From the NCBI RefSeq assembly GCF_000372725.1, contig NW_005196379.1, positions 314,247-378,246 of the forward strand: a DNA stretch of 64,000 nucleotides, written 5' to 3'. The position numbers and the translations under genes are program-made. Each line of letters opens with the position of its first letter. Position 1 is the stretch's first letter. A model generated the notes under the pieces. That model searched no databases and was not told where the DNA came from. It saw only the letters and a list, made by a program, of their open reading frames with translations. Positions 9,569 through 20,224 of the stretch are shown one piece after another. This DNA comes from Emiliania huxleyi CCMP1516 (Eukaryota; Haptophyta; Isochrysidales; Noelaerhabdaceae).

Positions 9569-10226
9569 ATCTTGACCGGCGAAGGCAAGCAAGCTGAGTC
9601 GGTGATCGTCGTCTTGGTCGTGCTCGCAAGCACAGGCGCCGTGCGTGAAATTTCCAGCGGCGCCAAAAAAAATTCCCCTTTCGTACAGTCAAACTCACTT
9701 AAAAAACAAAAAAGTGCGCATGTGCATGCATGTGTCCCCGCGCCCTGAGCACGACGACACAGAAGATAGTAGAGGTACAGAAGGGCGGCAGGGGAGCTGC
9801 ATTTGGGGAGCTGGCAGCTTGCGCCTGCGGCTGCTTTCTGCGGATTTTCTTGATACTGAAAAAGCGAAACACGCGCGCCATCCCGGAAAAATCTAGGTGC
9901 GAAACCGCGAGAACAAGCAACACCGCAAAATGACACAGAGAAGGAAGGACTCTCTCTTCCCCCTCCCTTCCCTTTTTCTAGGCGCACACACTTCTCTTCT
10001 ACAACCTGCCGAGCTTCCCGCGCCTATCTCAGGCCGCGCGGCCCGCGCTCCGAGTGGGAGCCGTTTTGGCCGCGGCCGTCATGCGCGCGCCCGACGCCCC
10101 CCCCTCGCGGCGGGGAAGGGGCCGGGCGCGGCGCGGGCCTGCTCCGCCCGACGCGTCCGCGGGCGGCGGCGCCCCGCTGCCGTCGGCAGCGCGGCTGTCC
10201 CGCCGGCCCGCTTACGGGCATCAGAA
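9569..10226. other. Intergenic region between two minus-strand genes
   Basis: Upstream of the FAD oxidase and downstream of the 2-oxoglutarate oxygenase. I see no gene: long frames here are GC-driven and lack family features. AT-richer DNA at 9660-9730 and 9850-9960 may hold the oxidase promoter. Confidence 0.4.
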
Positions 10227-12746
10227 TCAGCCGCCTCCTGGCCCGCGCGGCTTTGGCTTCTTGCCTGGCGGGTACGGCTTGTAGTTCTCGTAGTCGTCGT
10301 CGTGCGTGTACGAGAGGCAGGCGAGGTCGGGCGGCGCCGCCTCCTCCCCGCCGCTCGCCGCCTCGCCCCCCGGGGCGGCGGGCGGCCGGGAGCGGTACTT
10401 TGCGAGGAAGTCCTTGGAGAGGCGGTGGTGCGACGACTTGTTCCACAGGATGAGGTTGTACCTGCGCCCCTCACGGAGCAGCGGTCAAGAGACGCGGCTC
10501 GCGCGCGCGACTTCTTCCGCACGAGAGAGAGTGGGGCACCTCTCGCCCGTCACGATGTCGTCCGCGCCGTGCCGCTGCCTGCCGAGGTGCAGGATCGCGT
10601 GGCCGCGCGTGTGCGCGTGCACGTGCCGCAGCGTGCGCTCGCGCCCGTCGCCGCCCCCTCTCGAGGGCGGCTCGCCTGAGGGAGAAGAGAGGCGGCCACG
10701 TGAGGAGGAGAGGGGCGTGCATCTGCAGCCTCCCGAGTGCGGCTCGCCCCCGCGCAAGCCGCACAGCGTGAGCCCCGCGCCGGTGAAGTCGCGGCCGAGG
10801 CAGACCTACGGGGAGGGCCGCGGGCAGGCTCCGGTCGGGCTGCGGGCCGGTGCAGTCGCGGCTGAGGCGCGGTACGTTGAGCGTGACGTCGCACGCGTCA
10901 GTGTGCATGTCGAGGCCGAGGTCCTACGGGGAAGGCTCCGAGAAGCTTCCGAGAAGGCTGCTCGCTGTGGTACGTTGTGCATGCCGAGTCCGAGGCCTGC
11001 CCCGCCTTGTACTGCACCACGAAGGCGTGGTGGTGGTCGAGGGAGGCGCCTGCAGGACACGTGCGGGACACGTCCGGGACACGTCCATACACACATATGA
11101 GGGGCGGCGGTGTCCACCTTCGGAGCCGAAGAGCAGCTCGCCAAGCGGCGCGACGTACCGCGCCTGCAGCGAGTCCACAGCATCTCCCAGTCGGGCATCC
11201 CTCCCAATCTCCCCATCTCTCCCCCCTATGGCGCCTGCAGCGAGTCCATCAGCCGCTCGAGACCGATCGGTCCGTTGAGGACGAGGCCTATTCACACACC
11301 CCGCCGTGAAGAGGCGCTGCTCACCCCCGCGTCGCGCCTCGAGGGAGGAGGCCGTAGTTGTTCATCGAGTTCGGCCGCATCGCAGGCATGCCGCTCGCCT
11401 CGTACGCGTCAACCTCGTCGAGCAGCGCGTCGCAGCAGGGGAGCGAGAGCATCTCGAAGGTGTACACGCCCGGCGAAACCTCGTCGAGCATCCCTCGCAG
11501 CGGGCCCGTGTCGCCGCTCGCCTCGTACGCCTCCAAGGCGGCGGCGAAGGACGGCGCCAGCCACTCTCGCCGGAAGCCAGCCTCGAGGTCGAACAAGCGC
11601 GGCGCCTTTGCGAGCGAGCGGTACTTGTTCTCGTACCGCACCTGCCGCAGGTGCCGCGAGGCGAGCCGCCGCCAAAGCACTCCGCCGAACCCGCCCTCGC
11701 CCTCGCCCTCGCCGTCTGCAGCAGAGAGCGCCATCGCAGCCTCGCCCTCGGCCTCGCCCTCCTCGCCCTCCTCCTCGCCCGCCTCTGGCGGAGGCGGCTC
11801 CAGCCACGCGGGCGGGACCTCGGGCCCCGCCGCCGCCGCCGCGCGCACCCTCGCCGCCGCAGCTCCCACCGAGGCGGGGTCGGCAGAGACGGGTCCGCAG
11901 AGCGAGGCGAACAGCAGGTCGAGGAGCAGCCGGAGCGAGTAGCTGGGAGGGCGGGCTGGCGACCCGCGCACGCGCCGGACGACGCGGCTCTCGTCGAGTG
12001 GCGCGTACACGCACGCCCCACCGTCGAGGAGTACCTGCGCACGCCACCGACTCGCCGTGAGAATGACGACAAGCATGACATCGCTGCTGCTGCTGCCCGC
12101 TAGAGCACCGCACCTGGTACGGCACCGTCTTGCCTTGCGGCCAGGAAGGCTCGCGGTAGCGGAGCGCGACGACGGAGCCCGCCCGCCAGCCGCCGCTCGC
12201 CTTGCACTCGACCCGCTCGCCGAGCCCGAAGCGGAGCCCTGCCGCGCCCGTCGGCTCGGGCGGAGGCTCGGCGGAGCTGCCGCCGCCCGGGCAGGCGGGG
12301 CAGGCGGCGAGCAGCGCGCGCGCCTCGAGCGCGTCGTAAAACGTGTCGTCGAAGGTGCCCTCGTACGGGTCGCGCATCTCCACCTCGGCGTGGAGCATGA
12401 TGGAGAGCATCTGCAGCCGCGGGGGCTCCTGCGGATAGCCGACCGGCACGCGCACCGCGAGCCGGTACCATCGGCCGCCATACGGAGAGCCGCGCGGAGG
12501 GCAGATCTCGCACCGCCACTCAAAGCGGAGCTTGCCGGCCGGAGGCCCGCGCGTGCGTTGGCTCTCCGGGTCGAGATCGACCAGCGTAAGAGGCCACGCG
12601 GAGCGGACGTGGCCGCCCTCGCTGAGTTCGGCGGTGCGGAGCCCGCCACTGCTGCCGCCGCTGGAGACGAAGAGCTCGCCAAGCTCGCGAAGCACAGACG
12701 CGCGCTGCGGCCCATCAGCTCCGTCCCGTGGGCGCTTCTCAGCCAT
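10227..12746 (-). CDS. 2-oxoglutarate/Fe(II) oxygenase, OGFOD2/PKHD type, with UBC-like N-terminal part
   Basis: An oxygenase of the family that includes plant PKHD-type hydroxylases and animal OGFOD2. My nine exons, all in phase, are 12746-12114, 12034-11353, 11287-11235, 11163-11118, 11049-10997, 10923-10876, 10805-10748, 10675-10540 and 10461-10227, for 647 residues. Family landmarks are SPGVYTFEML, MRPNSMNNYG, the iron ligands HTD (in MHTDACDVTLNVCLGRDF) and a distal His (GRQRHGA), and ERYNLILWNKSSHHR with the 2-oxoglutarate-binding Arg. The N-terminal 200 residues (WYRLAVRVPVGYPQEPPRL) resemble a ubiquitin-conjugating-enzyme or RWD fold. The middle is acidic, Glu/Gly-rich and probably disordered. 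Introns are 65-79 bases; five of eight carry a copy of exon sequence at a border. The substrate is unknown. Confidence 0.85.
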
Positions 12747-12887
12747 GGTGGCCGGTGACCTTCGCCTTCGAGGACAGTCCAGCACCGACCGTGAACGGGG
12801 CCCGGGGTTGTGCGTTTACGTGAACGGGACGCGAAGGACTGAGAGAGAAGCGGTCACAAAACAAGAGAAGAAAAACATCCGGCGGAA

Positions 12888-14472
12888 TCACCCACAACCA
12901 TCGTAAGCCTTGACGTCGCGCTGCGCACCACCCGCCGGCAAGCATGCTCGAATGTTCCTCAGCGCCTTTAGCCGCTTGGCCCACGCACCTCGGTCCGTCC
13001 TCGACAAGCGGCGCTCACTCGCGAGCAAGTCCATGTGGACTATGTCGGGAAGGTACCCCTCGACACGTAGCTCCGGAGGGTCACACGGGTCGTCATCGTC
13101 GCCTTCCGTTGGTACCAAACGGAAGACGAGGACGACGTGCAGGAGTGGTCGCGAGCCGCCAAATCGGTTCGTCACAAGCCGCCCCATGGGAGACCGCACA
13201 AGCACCTCAACAAGCCGAACTTCGCTCCTGTCCTCATCGCCGTGCTCGTCTCTTCCGCGTGGTCGCCACGCTACCCCAGGCATACTCTGTGGACCGGACA
13301 GAGCTGCAGCCGCGGCAGGCCAGGCGAATCCGCCCCGCAGTGACGTGATGCCACCCCAGAATCTCTCCCGGTGCTCGTCATCCTCCGCTTGCGCCGCCTC
13401 CCGCGCGGTCCGCTCTGCCTCCGCCTCTGGCCGCCGCCGCCAATCGCCTACGTCGCATCCGCGGCGGGGGCAAATCTTTGTAGCCACGGCTTCATCGATA
13501 GTTCGGGGCAGATCTCGAAGCAGGCCCTGAATTGTGATGACCAGCGCACGGTCCAAGACTGGCTGCATATCGCCTCCGCCTCCACGGTCGTCGCTCGCGT
13601 GGAGGTCGCCTTCGATCATGCCAAACGCGGGGTTGTAGGCAGAGGCCAGGTCGTTCCAGCGGGAGCGACCATAAAGGTCGATGCTTGATCGACCGTCGCC
13701 ATTTGGCTCGAACGGCTCAAGCCCAATTTCCGCCGGAACTTCGCGCAGGGTCGCCGCGGGCATCAGGACGGCTGCGTACGAGCGCAGCAACTCACACGCC
13801 TCTCCGCTCTTGTGGAACGTTTGGACGCCCAGGAGCTCGCCTGCAGCAGACTCGACCCAGCCGCGCGTATGTAAGTACACGCGCTCCACGGAGATCGCCC
13901 AGGCTCTGTGGCACAGGTCAATGCTCATCGAGGCTGCGAACGAAAATGCCCAGGTTCCTGGCGCGCAGCAGCCGCAACCCTCCCGCATGGCAGCCGCAAC
14001 CGCCATCTGGACACCCAGCGCCGCGCCAGTACGCGCAGCGAGACTGGTGAGCGGATCCTCGTCTGCCAGGGTCGGGGTTGGCATCGGCACCCAAGCGCAC
14101 CGCTCCTCGGAGTGCTCGTGCTCGTCCTCAACCAACTCTGCGTATTCCGGCTGGTCCTCAATCTCCTCTGCCTCGGTCACGGTCGGCAGGGGGACACTCT
14201 GCCGAGCCGGGACTGAAAAGAGCTTCAGGTGCAGCTCGGATGGGTTTATCGCAGCTGCAACCGGCGCCATTGCAGAGCAGCCGCATCACCGCCGACGCCC
14301 GAAGGCAGCGTAGCGCGCGAAAGATGGTGTCGTCCAGCCCAGGATACTTGACGTCGTAGGCGCCCTGCTCCATGATGAGGGGCCCCAGCGCTGCGTCCGA
14401 CAATATCTGCAGCCAATCTAGGGACGCGACGGCCACCACCTCGTCAATAGGCTCCTCTGCAGGTGGGTCCAT
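12888..14472 (-). CDS. Conserved-looking hypothetical protein
   Basis: Two overlapping frames (14472 to about 14160, and 14270 to 12888) read as one gene if a GC-AG intron of 55 or 67 bases near 14201-14267 is removed; both choices restore phase. The protein would have about 510 residues. It starts with an acidic leader and a Leu-rich stretch (LDWLQILSDAALGPLI) somewhat like an F-box, then an acidic linker, a Cys-containing core, an Arg/Glu-rich region and a basic C-terminus. I recognise no family. The alternative is an independent start at 14270 with no intron (460 residues). Confidence 0.5.
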
Positions 14473-14961
14473 GTAGGCGTACTGTAGGCGACTGCGGCGT
14501 CTTTGGGTATCTGATACATGTAGCGTGCTCAGCGAGCCGTCTTTTGAGAGACTAGTGGGGGACCTGCGGCGGACCCGCCTCTGTTGTTCGCGGGCAGTGA
14601 GAGACGCGTGCCACTCATAAGTCAGTCAAAGCAGTCGCCGTTGCATGCAGCGACTCTGCTCACGTGCCACGACTGCTTTGACTGACTTATCGCGCAAACA
14701 CGATCGGCCATCGCACCCACCGCAAACACCTCGCCGCACAGATGGGGGGAGGCATAATCCCACACACACCGGAGCAGCGCAGACACCTTACACGTCAGCG
14801 CTCGCTCGATGTGGCCGGCGCTCTCCCCTCTCCTATCGCCTTTTCAACGGCGGCGTGCGGCCACGCGCCGCGCCGAGCCGGTCTCGGCGGGAGACCTCGG
14901 AGCCGCACGCGATGCGGGCATGCGCGATGGCTCCGTTGGCTCCGTGCCTAAGGCAGATAGA
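14473..14961. other. Gene-free stretch with a 21-base perfect inverted repeat
   Basis: Holds the inverted repeat 14617-14637 / 14670-14690 and otherwise no supported gene. Confidence 0.5.
14617..14690. repeat. Perfect 21-base inverted repeat, 32-base loop
   Basis: ATAAGTCAGTCAAAGCAGTC plus G at 14617-14637 pairs exactly with 14670-14690. It could fold as a stem-loop in either strand. It lies between two minus-strand genes, so it may be a 3' processing structure of the gene starting at 15.66 kb, a promoter element, or the ends of a tiny foldback element. Confidence 0.75.
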
Positions 14962-15661
14962 TTAGGGTGTGAGCTGCGGCAGCCACCGTTTCTGTACCTC
15001 GATCACGTGCAGGCCGTCGGAGGCCGCGCTGGATGGCCCAGGGCCGGCGGCGGTGAAGGCGTCCGTCGATGAAGGGATGTCCTCGAGGGAGCCATCGTCC
15101 TACGCGGCTGGTGCACCGGTCCAGTTGTCGGAGTTCGAGATCGCCGTCGACTTGGAGAGTTCGGCCCGTTGACACTCTCACGGAATGTGAGCGACTTGGT
15201 GCACGCTGATAGTCGAGCATCATGGCTCGCACCTCATCCTGAGCGCAAGGAACTCGCCCAGGGGCCAGCTGTTGGCGTCGCCGTTTTGATCGACCTGCAT
15301 CCACTGCATGGTTTCGTAGTCAAGCGTAAACGCCCAGGAGTTGGTGCCTGGGTGACTTGCTGATGAGAGCGCCTTCCAGGCGGGTAGTCGTGCCCCTCAC
15401 CTAAGGTCATACGGCGGCGTCAGAGGGGGGGGAGGGGCGCGAAGCGTGAACATGGAGGCAAGCAGGTGGCTGCACCTCGCCAAAGCCGGCGACCTCAAAG
15501 TTGTCGTAGGTTGTGCGGGTATCGCTGAGCGTGAGAGGGACTGGATCGGCAGCAGCTCGGGCGGCAGCGGCCGGAGAGGCCGGAGAGCCGTCCGACGGAG
15601 GCCGGTCGTGCATCGGCGCGTCGGCCGTAGGGGCCGGGGGGGCGGCGGCATCCATGTACAT
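14962..15661 (-). CDS. Hypothetical multi-exon protein
   Basis: Three coding-like segments on the minus strand. A Pro/Ala-rich start runs from ATG 15661 to about 15470. The middle exon ends near 15235 and contains WAFTLDYETMQWMQVDQNG and WPLGEFLALRMR. The last exon runs from about 15092 to TAA 14962. The first acceptor is uncertain. No family is recognised, and exon joining is approximate. Confidence 0.33.
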
Positions 15662-15778
15662 ATATCGGCTGCGGGTCGCTGCGGGCCGACGATTGTGGAC
15701 TGATCGATCGTCGGCGGGCGGTGTCTCGAGTGTTCAGCTGGGACGTTCTACGTTAAAAGAGCGTCGGCGCCGACACGA

Positions 15779-15797
15779 GAGACTTATAAGGGTAGAA
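15779..15797 (+). promoter_or_regulatory. Putative core promoter motif (TATA-like)
   Basis: GAGACTTATAAGGGTAGAA occurs here, 98 bases before ATG 15895, and again at 28051-28069, 75 bases before ATG 28144. Two identical 19-mers at a similar distance from two plus-strand starts suggest a TTATAAG core promoter with transcription starting just downstream. Confidence 0.5.
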
Positions 15798-15894
15798 GAA
15801 GGGAAAAGAGAAGGATCAATGAGTTTGCGCCCCGTTTGTACGTGACGGCACACTTCTTATTGCAGGTGGCGCTCTGGGCGCGGCTAACGCGACG

Positions 15895-17680
15895 ATGCGC
15901 TGCCGCCTGCTCGTCCTCGTCGCGCTGGCGCAGGCGCGACCGCAGCAGTATGACCCCGAGGGTGGGCGAGGTCCGTCTCGGCCCGCCGTCGCCGGCGTCC
16001 CAGGCGCCGCTCCTCGTGCCACTGGCCCTCCGCTCTCCCGGCAGCCGGGCCAGCCGGGGCAGATTGGGCGCGCGGTGCAGCGATACCAGTCCTTCGTCAA
16101 CGGCGCGGCCAAGGTGTCGCGATGGATCCACGTGGGGTGCGGCTTTTGGGTCATCGTCTCCACGCCAGTCTCGCTGATCTCGTCGGGTGCCCGCTCTTCG
16201 GCCACAGGATGCCAAAGCCACACGACTGGCCTCACGCGGCGACCGTGGCGCTCCCAGGCGTCTCCCTTCGGCCGGCCGAGATGATGCTGTGCGGCTACCT
16301 CGGCTTGTTTGGATTCGTGAGCGCCGCACCCTGCACCACGCACCCACACCAGCCCCACTGGCCTCACCCACCCTGCCCGCCTGCCTGCCTGCCCCGCCTG
16401 CCCCGCCTGCCCCGCCTGCCCCGCCTGCGCCCCGCCCCGCCCGGCTGGCGAGGACGACCGGTCATTGAGAGACGGACGGAAGAGTGAGGAAGACGCACCT
16501 TTCTGTTTCAGCCCAACCGAGCCAACGCGGATCAAGCCGCCCGCCCTCCGCCCCTCTGCGCCTCTCCGCGCTTGCCCCTTGCCTCCGCCACGCCCACGTC
16601 CTCGCGACGCTGGCGCGACGGCTGACGCCGTGTCGCCTGCCGCGGAGGTGCTCGCGGGCTGCGAGCTGCCGCTTGCGCGTGGCCTCTTCGAGACATACTG
16701 CCGCTTCCTGTACACGACGCAGGGCAGGCTCCTCTTCATGGTGCCGCCCCGCCTCGCCTCCCTCCTCGCCTCCCTCCTCCCTCCCTCCTCCCGCTCCCTC
16801 CTCCCGTCGCTGCTCCCGCTGCTCGCTGCTCCCCCCCCCCCTCCCTCTCTCTCCCTCTCTCCCTCTTGGTCTGTCTCCATCGTCTCTCCTCGCTCTCTCC
16901 CCTCGCTCTCTCCCCACCCTCCCCCTCCCTTCCAGTGCGCCTGCCCTCCTCGCGCCCGTGCGGCCCCCTCACCCGCCCACCCGGGCCCCTCCGCCGCAGG
17001 CTCACGTCGCAGTCGTCGCCTGGTCTTGCAAGTACGTCGGCATCCTCACCAAGGCGAGACGCTGCTACCGCGTCCCACACCCTCACCGCGGTGCCGCCCT
17101 CTCACCCAAGCCCCCCCCCGCCCCATCTTCCAGACGCTGCTCCTCTTCAACGCCCTCATCTCCGCCTACGTGTACAACTCCAAGGCAGCCGCCGTCGCCG
17201 CGTGTGCCCCGCCCTCCAGCCGCACACCTCACACCCTTCCCCCGGCCGGCGAGCAGGCGCTGCACCACTTTGGAGTCGCGGACGAGCGCGCGCAGGGGGA
17301 GGTGGCGGCCCTCCCCCTCCCCGCCCGCCGCCCAACCGCGACGCCTCCCCCTCACCGCCGGAGCCTCGCGCCAGGTCGGCGACGCCGTCAACCGCGCCAA
17401 GGAGGCGCTCGGCGAGGTGTCGTCGATGAGCCGGCTGCTCGGCGTCGGAAAGATCTTTGGCTTGGGGAGCAAGCCGCCCGCGCCGCCGCCGGCGCCGCCC
17501 AGCGCATACCGCGACTCAGACTACGGCGGCACGGGCGGCGGCGGCTACGGCGACGGCGGGTACGGCGACGGCGGAGGCGGCTACGGCGGAGGCGGAGCAG
17601 GCGGCGGCAGGGGCGGCGGCTATGGAGGCGGGTCGGCAAAGTCCACCGACCCCGACGACGTCTGGGGCGGCGGGCGGTAG
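15895..17680 (+). CDS. COPI-associated-like membrane protein
   Basis: Probably a Golgi/secretory membrane protein of the COPI-associated (TVP15-like) group. My exons are 15895-16186, 16258-16316, 16648-16740, 17000-17053, 17134-17184, 17257-17289 and 17375-17680, for 295 residues in phase; the sixth exon's end is the least sure. A signal-like leader (MRCRLLVLVALAQA) and a Pro/Gly-rich stretch are followed by four hydrophobic segments (WIHVGCGFWVIVSTPVSLI, MMLCGYLGLFGFVLAG, AHVAVVAWSCKYVGIL, TLLLFNALISAYVY), with FLYTTQGRLLFM between the second and third as expected for the family. The C-terminus is Gly/Tyr-rich low complexity and ends DDVWGGGR. Introns include CT-rich tracts (16741-16999). 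Family assignment is from topology and the FLY..GR motif. Confidence 0.55.
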
Positions 17681-17985
17681 CGGCGGGCGGCGGGAGCTGG
17701 GGACAGTGACGGGGTCTCGGCAGGGGAGCGTCCAATCCCTCGCCGCTGCCGCGGCGCCTCGAGCGTGCGAAAATGGCTCGCCGAGGCGAGGCTGCTGCGC
17801 CATGGGCTGCGCGCCGCTTCTACACACACAGCATAGCGCGCTGAAATCCAGCGGCGCGAGAGGAGAGTGGAGTGGCATAGCACAGGAAGTTGGCGAGGAA
17901 GAGGCGCTTCCGCGCTTCACGACCAACAGGAAAAAAATCAGGTCAACAGAAGTCTCGAACGGGAAACTCACGACAGAACGCTGCG

Positions 17986-18888
17986 ATGCGGCCCGGGCGG
18001 ACAGTACTGGTTGCATTCATGGCTCTGCTCTCCACCATTTTCGCTGCATTCCCCAACCCTCGTGGGACAGCGCCTGTGACGCGCCGCACCGCTGTCTTTG
18101 CCGGCTCTGTCGCGTGCGGCTGCAGCTGCTGCAGCCCCGAGCCCGCCTCGGCACTGGCTAGCCTGACCCGGCCGCCAGAGGACGACCTGCGAACGTACGA
18201 CGTCCCGCGAGATGCGCGCAGAGATGCCGGCTTCGCGTGTGGGATGGCCACCGGCATGAAGGACTATGAGCGCGCCGTCTCGGGGCGTAAGCGCGAGCTG
18301 TTTGACCGGCTCCTCACCTCGCTACCGAAGAGCGACGCCGTGGTGGTGGAGCTGGGCATGGGCTCTTTCCCCAACGCGGAGTACCTCGCCGCAATGCCCA
18401 GCCAAGGTGCCGCTCCGCAGCGCATGGACCTGATTGGCTTGGACCCGAACGACTCGATGGAGGCGTACGCGAGGCGGTCCGCCGCCAAGGCCGGCCTGCT
18501 TGAGCAGGGCCACTCGCTGCGCGTGACGCACGGCGTGGGCGAGGTGCTGCCCCTGGCGGATCGCTCCGCCGACGCCGTGATCTGCACACTCACGCTCTGC
18601 TCGGTCGCCAGCCCCGAGCGGGTCCTCGCCGAGGTGAGGCGCGTGCTCCGGCCGGGCGGCAAGCTCCTCTTCCTCGAGCACGTGCTGTCCGAGACGGACG
18701 CCGCCCTCGCCGCGCAGCAGCGCGCAGCCACGCCGATGCAGGTCGAGTTCGCCGACGGGTGCCACCTGGACAGGAGGACCGGGCGCCTCGTCGAGGAGGC
18801 CGGCTTCGCCTCGGTCGACGCCAAGTACACCGAGCTGACGGGCTTCTACTTCCTTAACCCCACCGCGTCCGGGATCGCGACGCGGTAG
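17986..18888 (+). CDS. SAM-dependent methyltransferase with plastid-type leader
   Basis: A single-exon gene of 300 residues, ATG 17986 to TAG 18886-18888. The class I methyltransferase core shows VVVELGMGSFPNAEYLAA (motif I, SAM site), a motif II acidic region (LIGLDPND), DAVICTLTLCSV (motif IV) and VLRPGGKLLFLEHVL (motif VI), in the pattern of the Methyltransf_11/METTL7 group. The N-terminus has a hydrophobic signal (VLVAFMALLSTIFAAF), then a twin-Arg stretch (RRTAVFAGSVACGC) and AxA sites. This would fit a bipartite leader through the plastid ER into a thylakoid or other plastid compartment. The substrate is unknown. Confidence 0.8.
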   Translation: MRPGRTVLVAFMALLSTIFAAFPNPRGTAPVTRRTAVFAGSVACGCSCCSPEPASALASLTRPPEDDLRTYDVPRDARRDAGFACGMATGMKDYERAVSGRKRELFDRLLTSLPKSDAVVVELGMGSFPNAEYLAAMPSQGAAPQRMDLIGLDPNDSMEAYARRSAAKAGLLEQGHSLRVTHGVGEVLPLADRSADAVICTLTLCSVASPERVLAEVRRVLRPGGKLLFLEHVLSETDAALAAQQRAATPMQVEFADGCHLDRRTGRLVEEAGFASVDAKYTELTGFYFLNPTASGIATR

Positions 18889-19204
18889 AACGATATAGAA
18901 AACGCGCAAGAAGGGGAAGGGTTGTGTCGCCATCTGTTTAGTTGTGAGAGTTGTGTAAAAAGAGAGGGGGAGGCTGGAGGGGTGGAGGGGAGGAACGGGA
19001 AAGACCGCCACAATGCAGGGATATTGGGCAGGGGCGGCTCACGAGAATTCTTTTCTGTGCCTTTTGTGGTGCTAGTCCGTGCCAGTCTGCTGTGAGAGGT
19101 CGTGGATTTCTTTTCTTGGATCGGCCCGCCGCAGGTGAGAAAGCGCTCCGTTGAGCCGCTGTTGCGAGCCGCCGCTGCCCGCTATCGTCTCGCCGCCGCT
19201 GTAC

Positions 19205-20047
19205 ATGGGCTGGCTCTCCGAAAAGAGCACAAAATCACGAGCGCAGCCCAACGCCGAGACAGCGGTCGCCGAGCTTCGTGCCGAAATGGCACGACGCGGA
19301 TCACCGATCGACCTGCCGACGGACGACGTCCTCCGGTTCGCGAAAGCGCGCAAGCTGAACGCGGTCAAGGCGGCTGACATGCTGCAGGCCGATCTCGAGT
19401 GGCGGCAGGCGCGGCGCGTGGAGGAGCGCCGCGAAGAGCCGGCGGAGGACATCCTTGGAAAGCCGATCGCGGCGCTGCAGCAGGTGCTACCCCACGTATG
19501 CAGCCCGGGAGTCGACAAGCTGGGCCGTCCCATCATCTTCAAGCACTTCGGTGGCCAGTGCTCCTTTTCGCGCCTGTGCCCAGACCGCGAGAGCGTCGAC
19601 CGGCTCTGCGAGTACAATTGGTGGGTAAACGAGCAGTACTGCAAGCGGCTCGCAGCCCTTGGCGCGGAGCAGTGGGTTGTGGTCATCGACGCCAAGGGCT
19701 GGCAGCCAGGCTTGATCGATCGGACGGCTCTGCGAGTGCTCAAGTCGATGGCCGACACAGACGCCGACCACTACCCGGAGCGGCTCGGCGGATTGGTCGT
19801 CTTGAATGCGCCGGCCTCGCTCGCCCTCGTGTGGCGAATCGTCAAGACGTGGCTCGACGAGAAGACCAAGGCCAAGGTCGACATCATCTCCAGTTCCGAC
19901 CCAAAACGCGCGACCGAGCGGCTGCACGGCCTCGCCGCGCCAGACCAGCTGCCGGAGCAGTACGCAGGTACGGCGCCGCCGCTCGAGGCGTGGCCGATTT
20001 GGCCGGCAAAGTCAGGGCTGCCTTCTAAGCCGAACGGCGCGAGGTGA
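19205..20047 (+). CDS. SEC14-like CRAL-TRIO lipid-binding protein
   Basis: A single-exon gene of 280 residues. ATG 19205 was chosen because it is the first in-frame ATG. An N-terminal CRAL-TRIO helical part (LRFAKARKLNAVKAADML) leads into the lipid-binding domain (RPIIFKHFGGQ, WVVVIDAKGW, HYPERLGGLVVLNAP, VWRIVKTWLDEKTKAKV, and L-P-E-Q-Y near the end). Such proteins bind and transfer phosphoinositides or other lipids between membranes. The end is Pro/Trp-rich. A second, unrelated-looking SEC14 protein lies at 45.4 kb. Confidence 0.88.
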   Translation: MGWLSEKSTKSRAQPNAETAVAELRAEMARRGSPIDLPTDDVLRFAKARKLNAVKAADMLQADLEWRQARRVEERREEPAEDILGKPIAALQQVLPHVCSPGVDKLGRPIIFKHFGGQCSFSRLCPDRESVDRLCEYNWWVNEQYCKRLAALGAEQWVVVIDAKGWQPGLIDRTALRVLKSMADTDADHYPERLGGLVVLNAPASLALVWRIVKTWLDEKTKAKVDIISSSDPKRATERLHGLAAPDQLPEQYAGTAPPLEAWPIWPAKSGLPSKPNGAR

Positions 20048-20224
20048 TCGGTGGCAGGCTGCCGTCGCCCCGGCGCAGCGAAGAGCGAGTTTCCAACAAC
20101 ACACACCGGCTATCGATGCCGCGGGTCGAGCCGCGGGGGGCCCGCGTTGTTTGTCGTGTGTGCCGCGTCTTATTCCCCGCGTACATCGCGTGTATATTCA
20201 AGACTTTATTCAAGACTTTCACTC

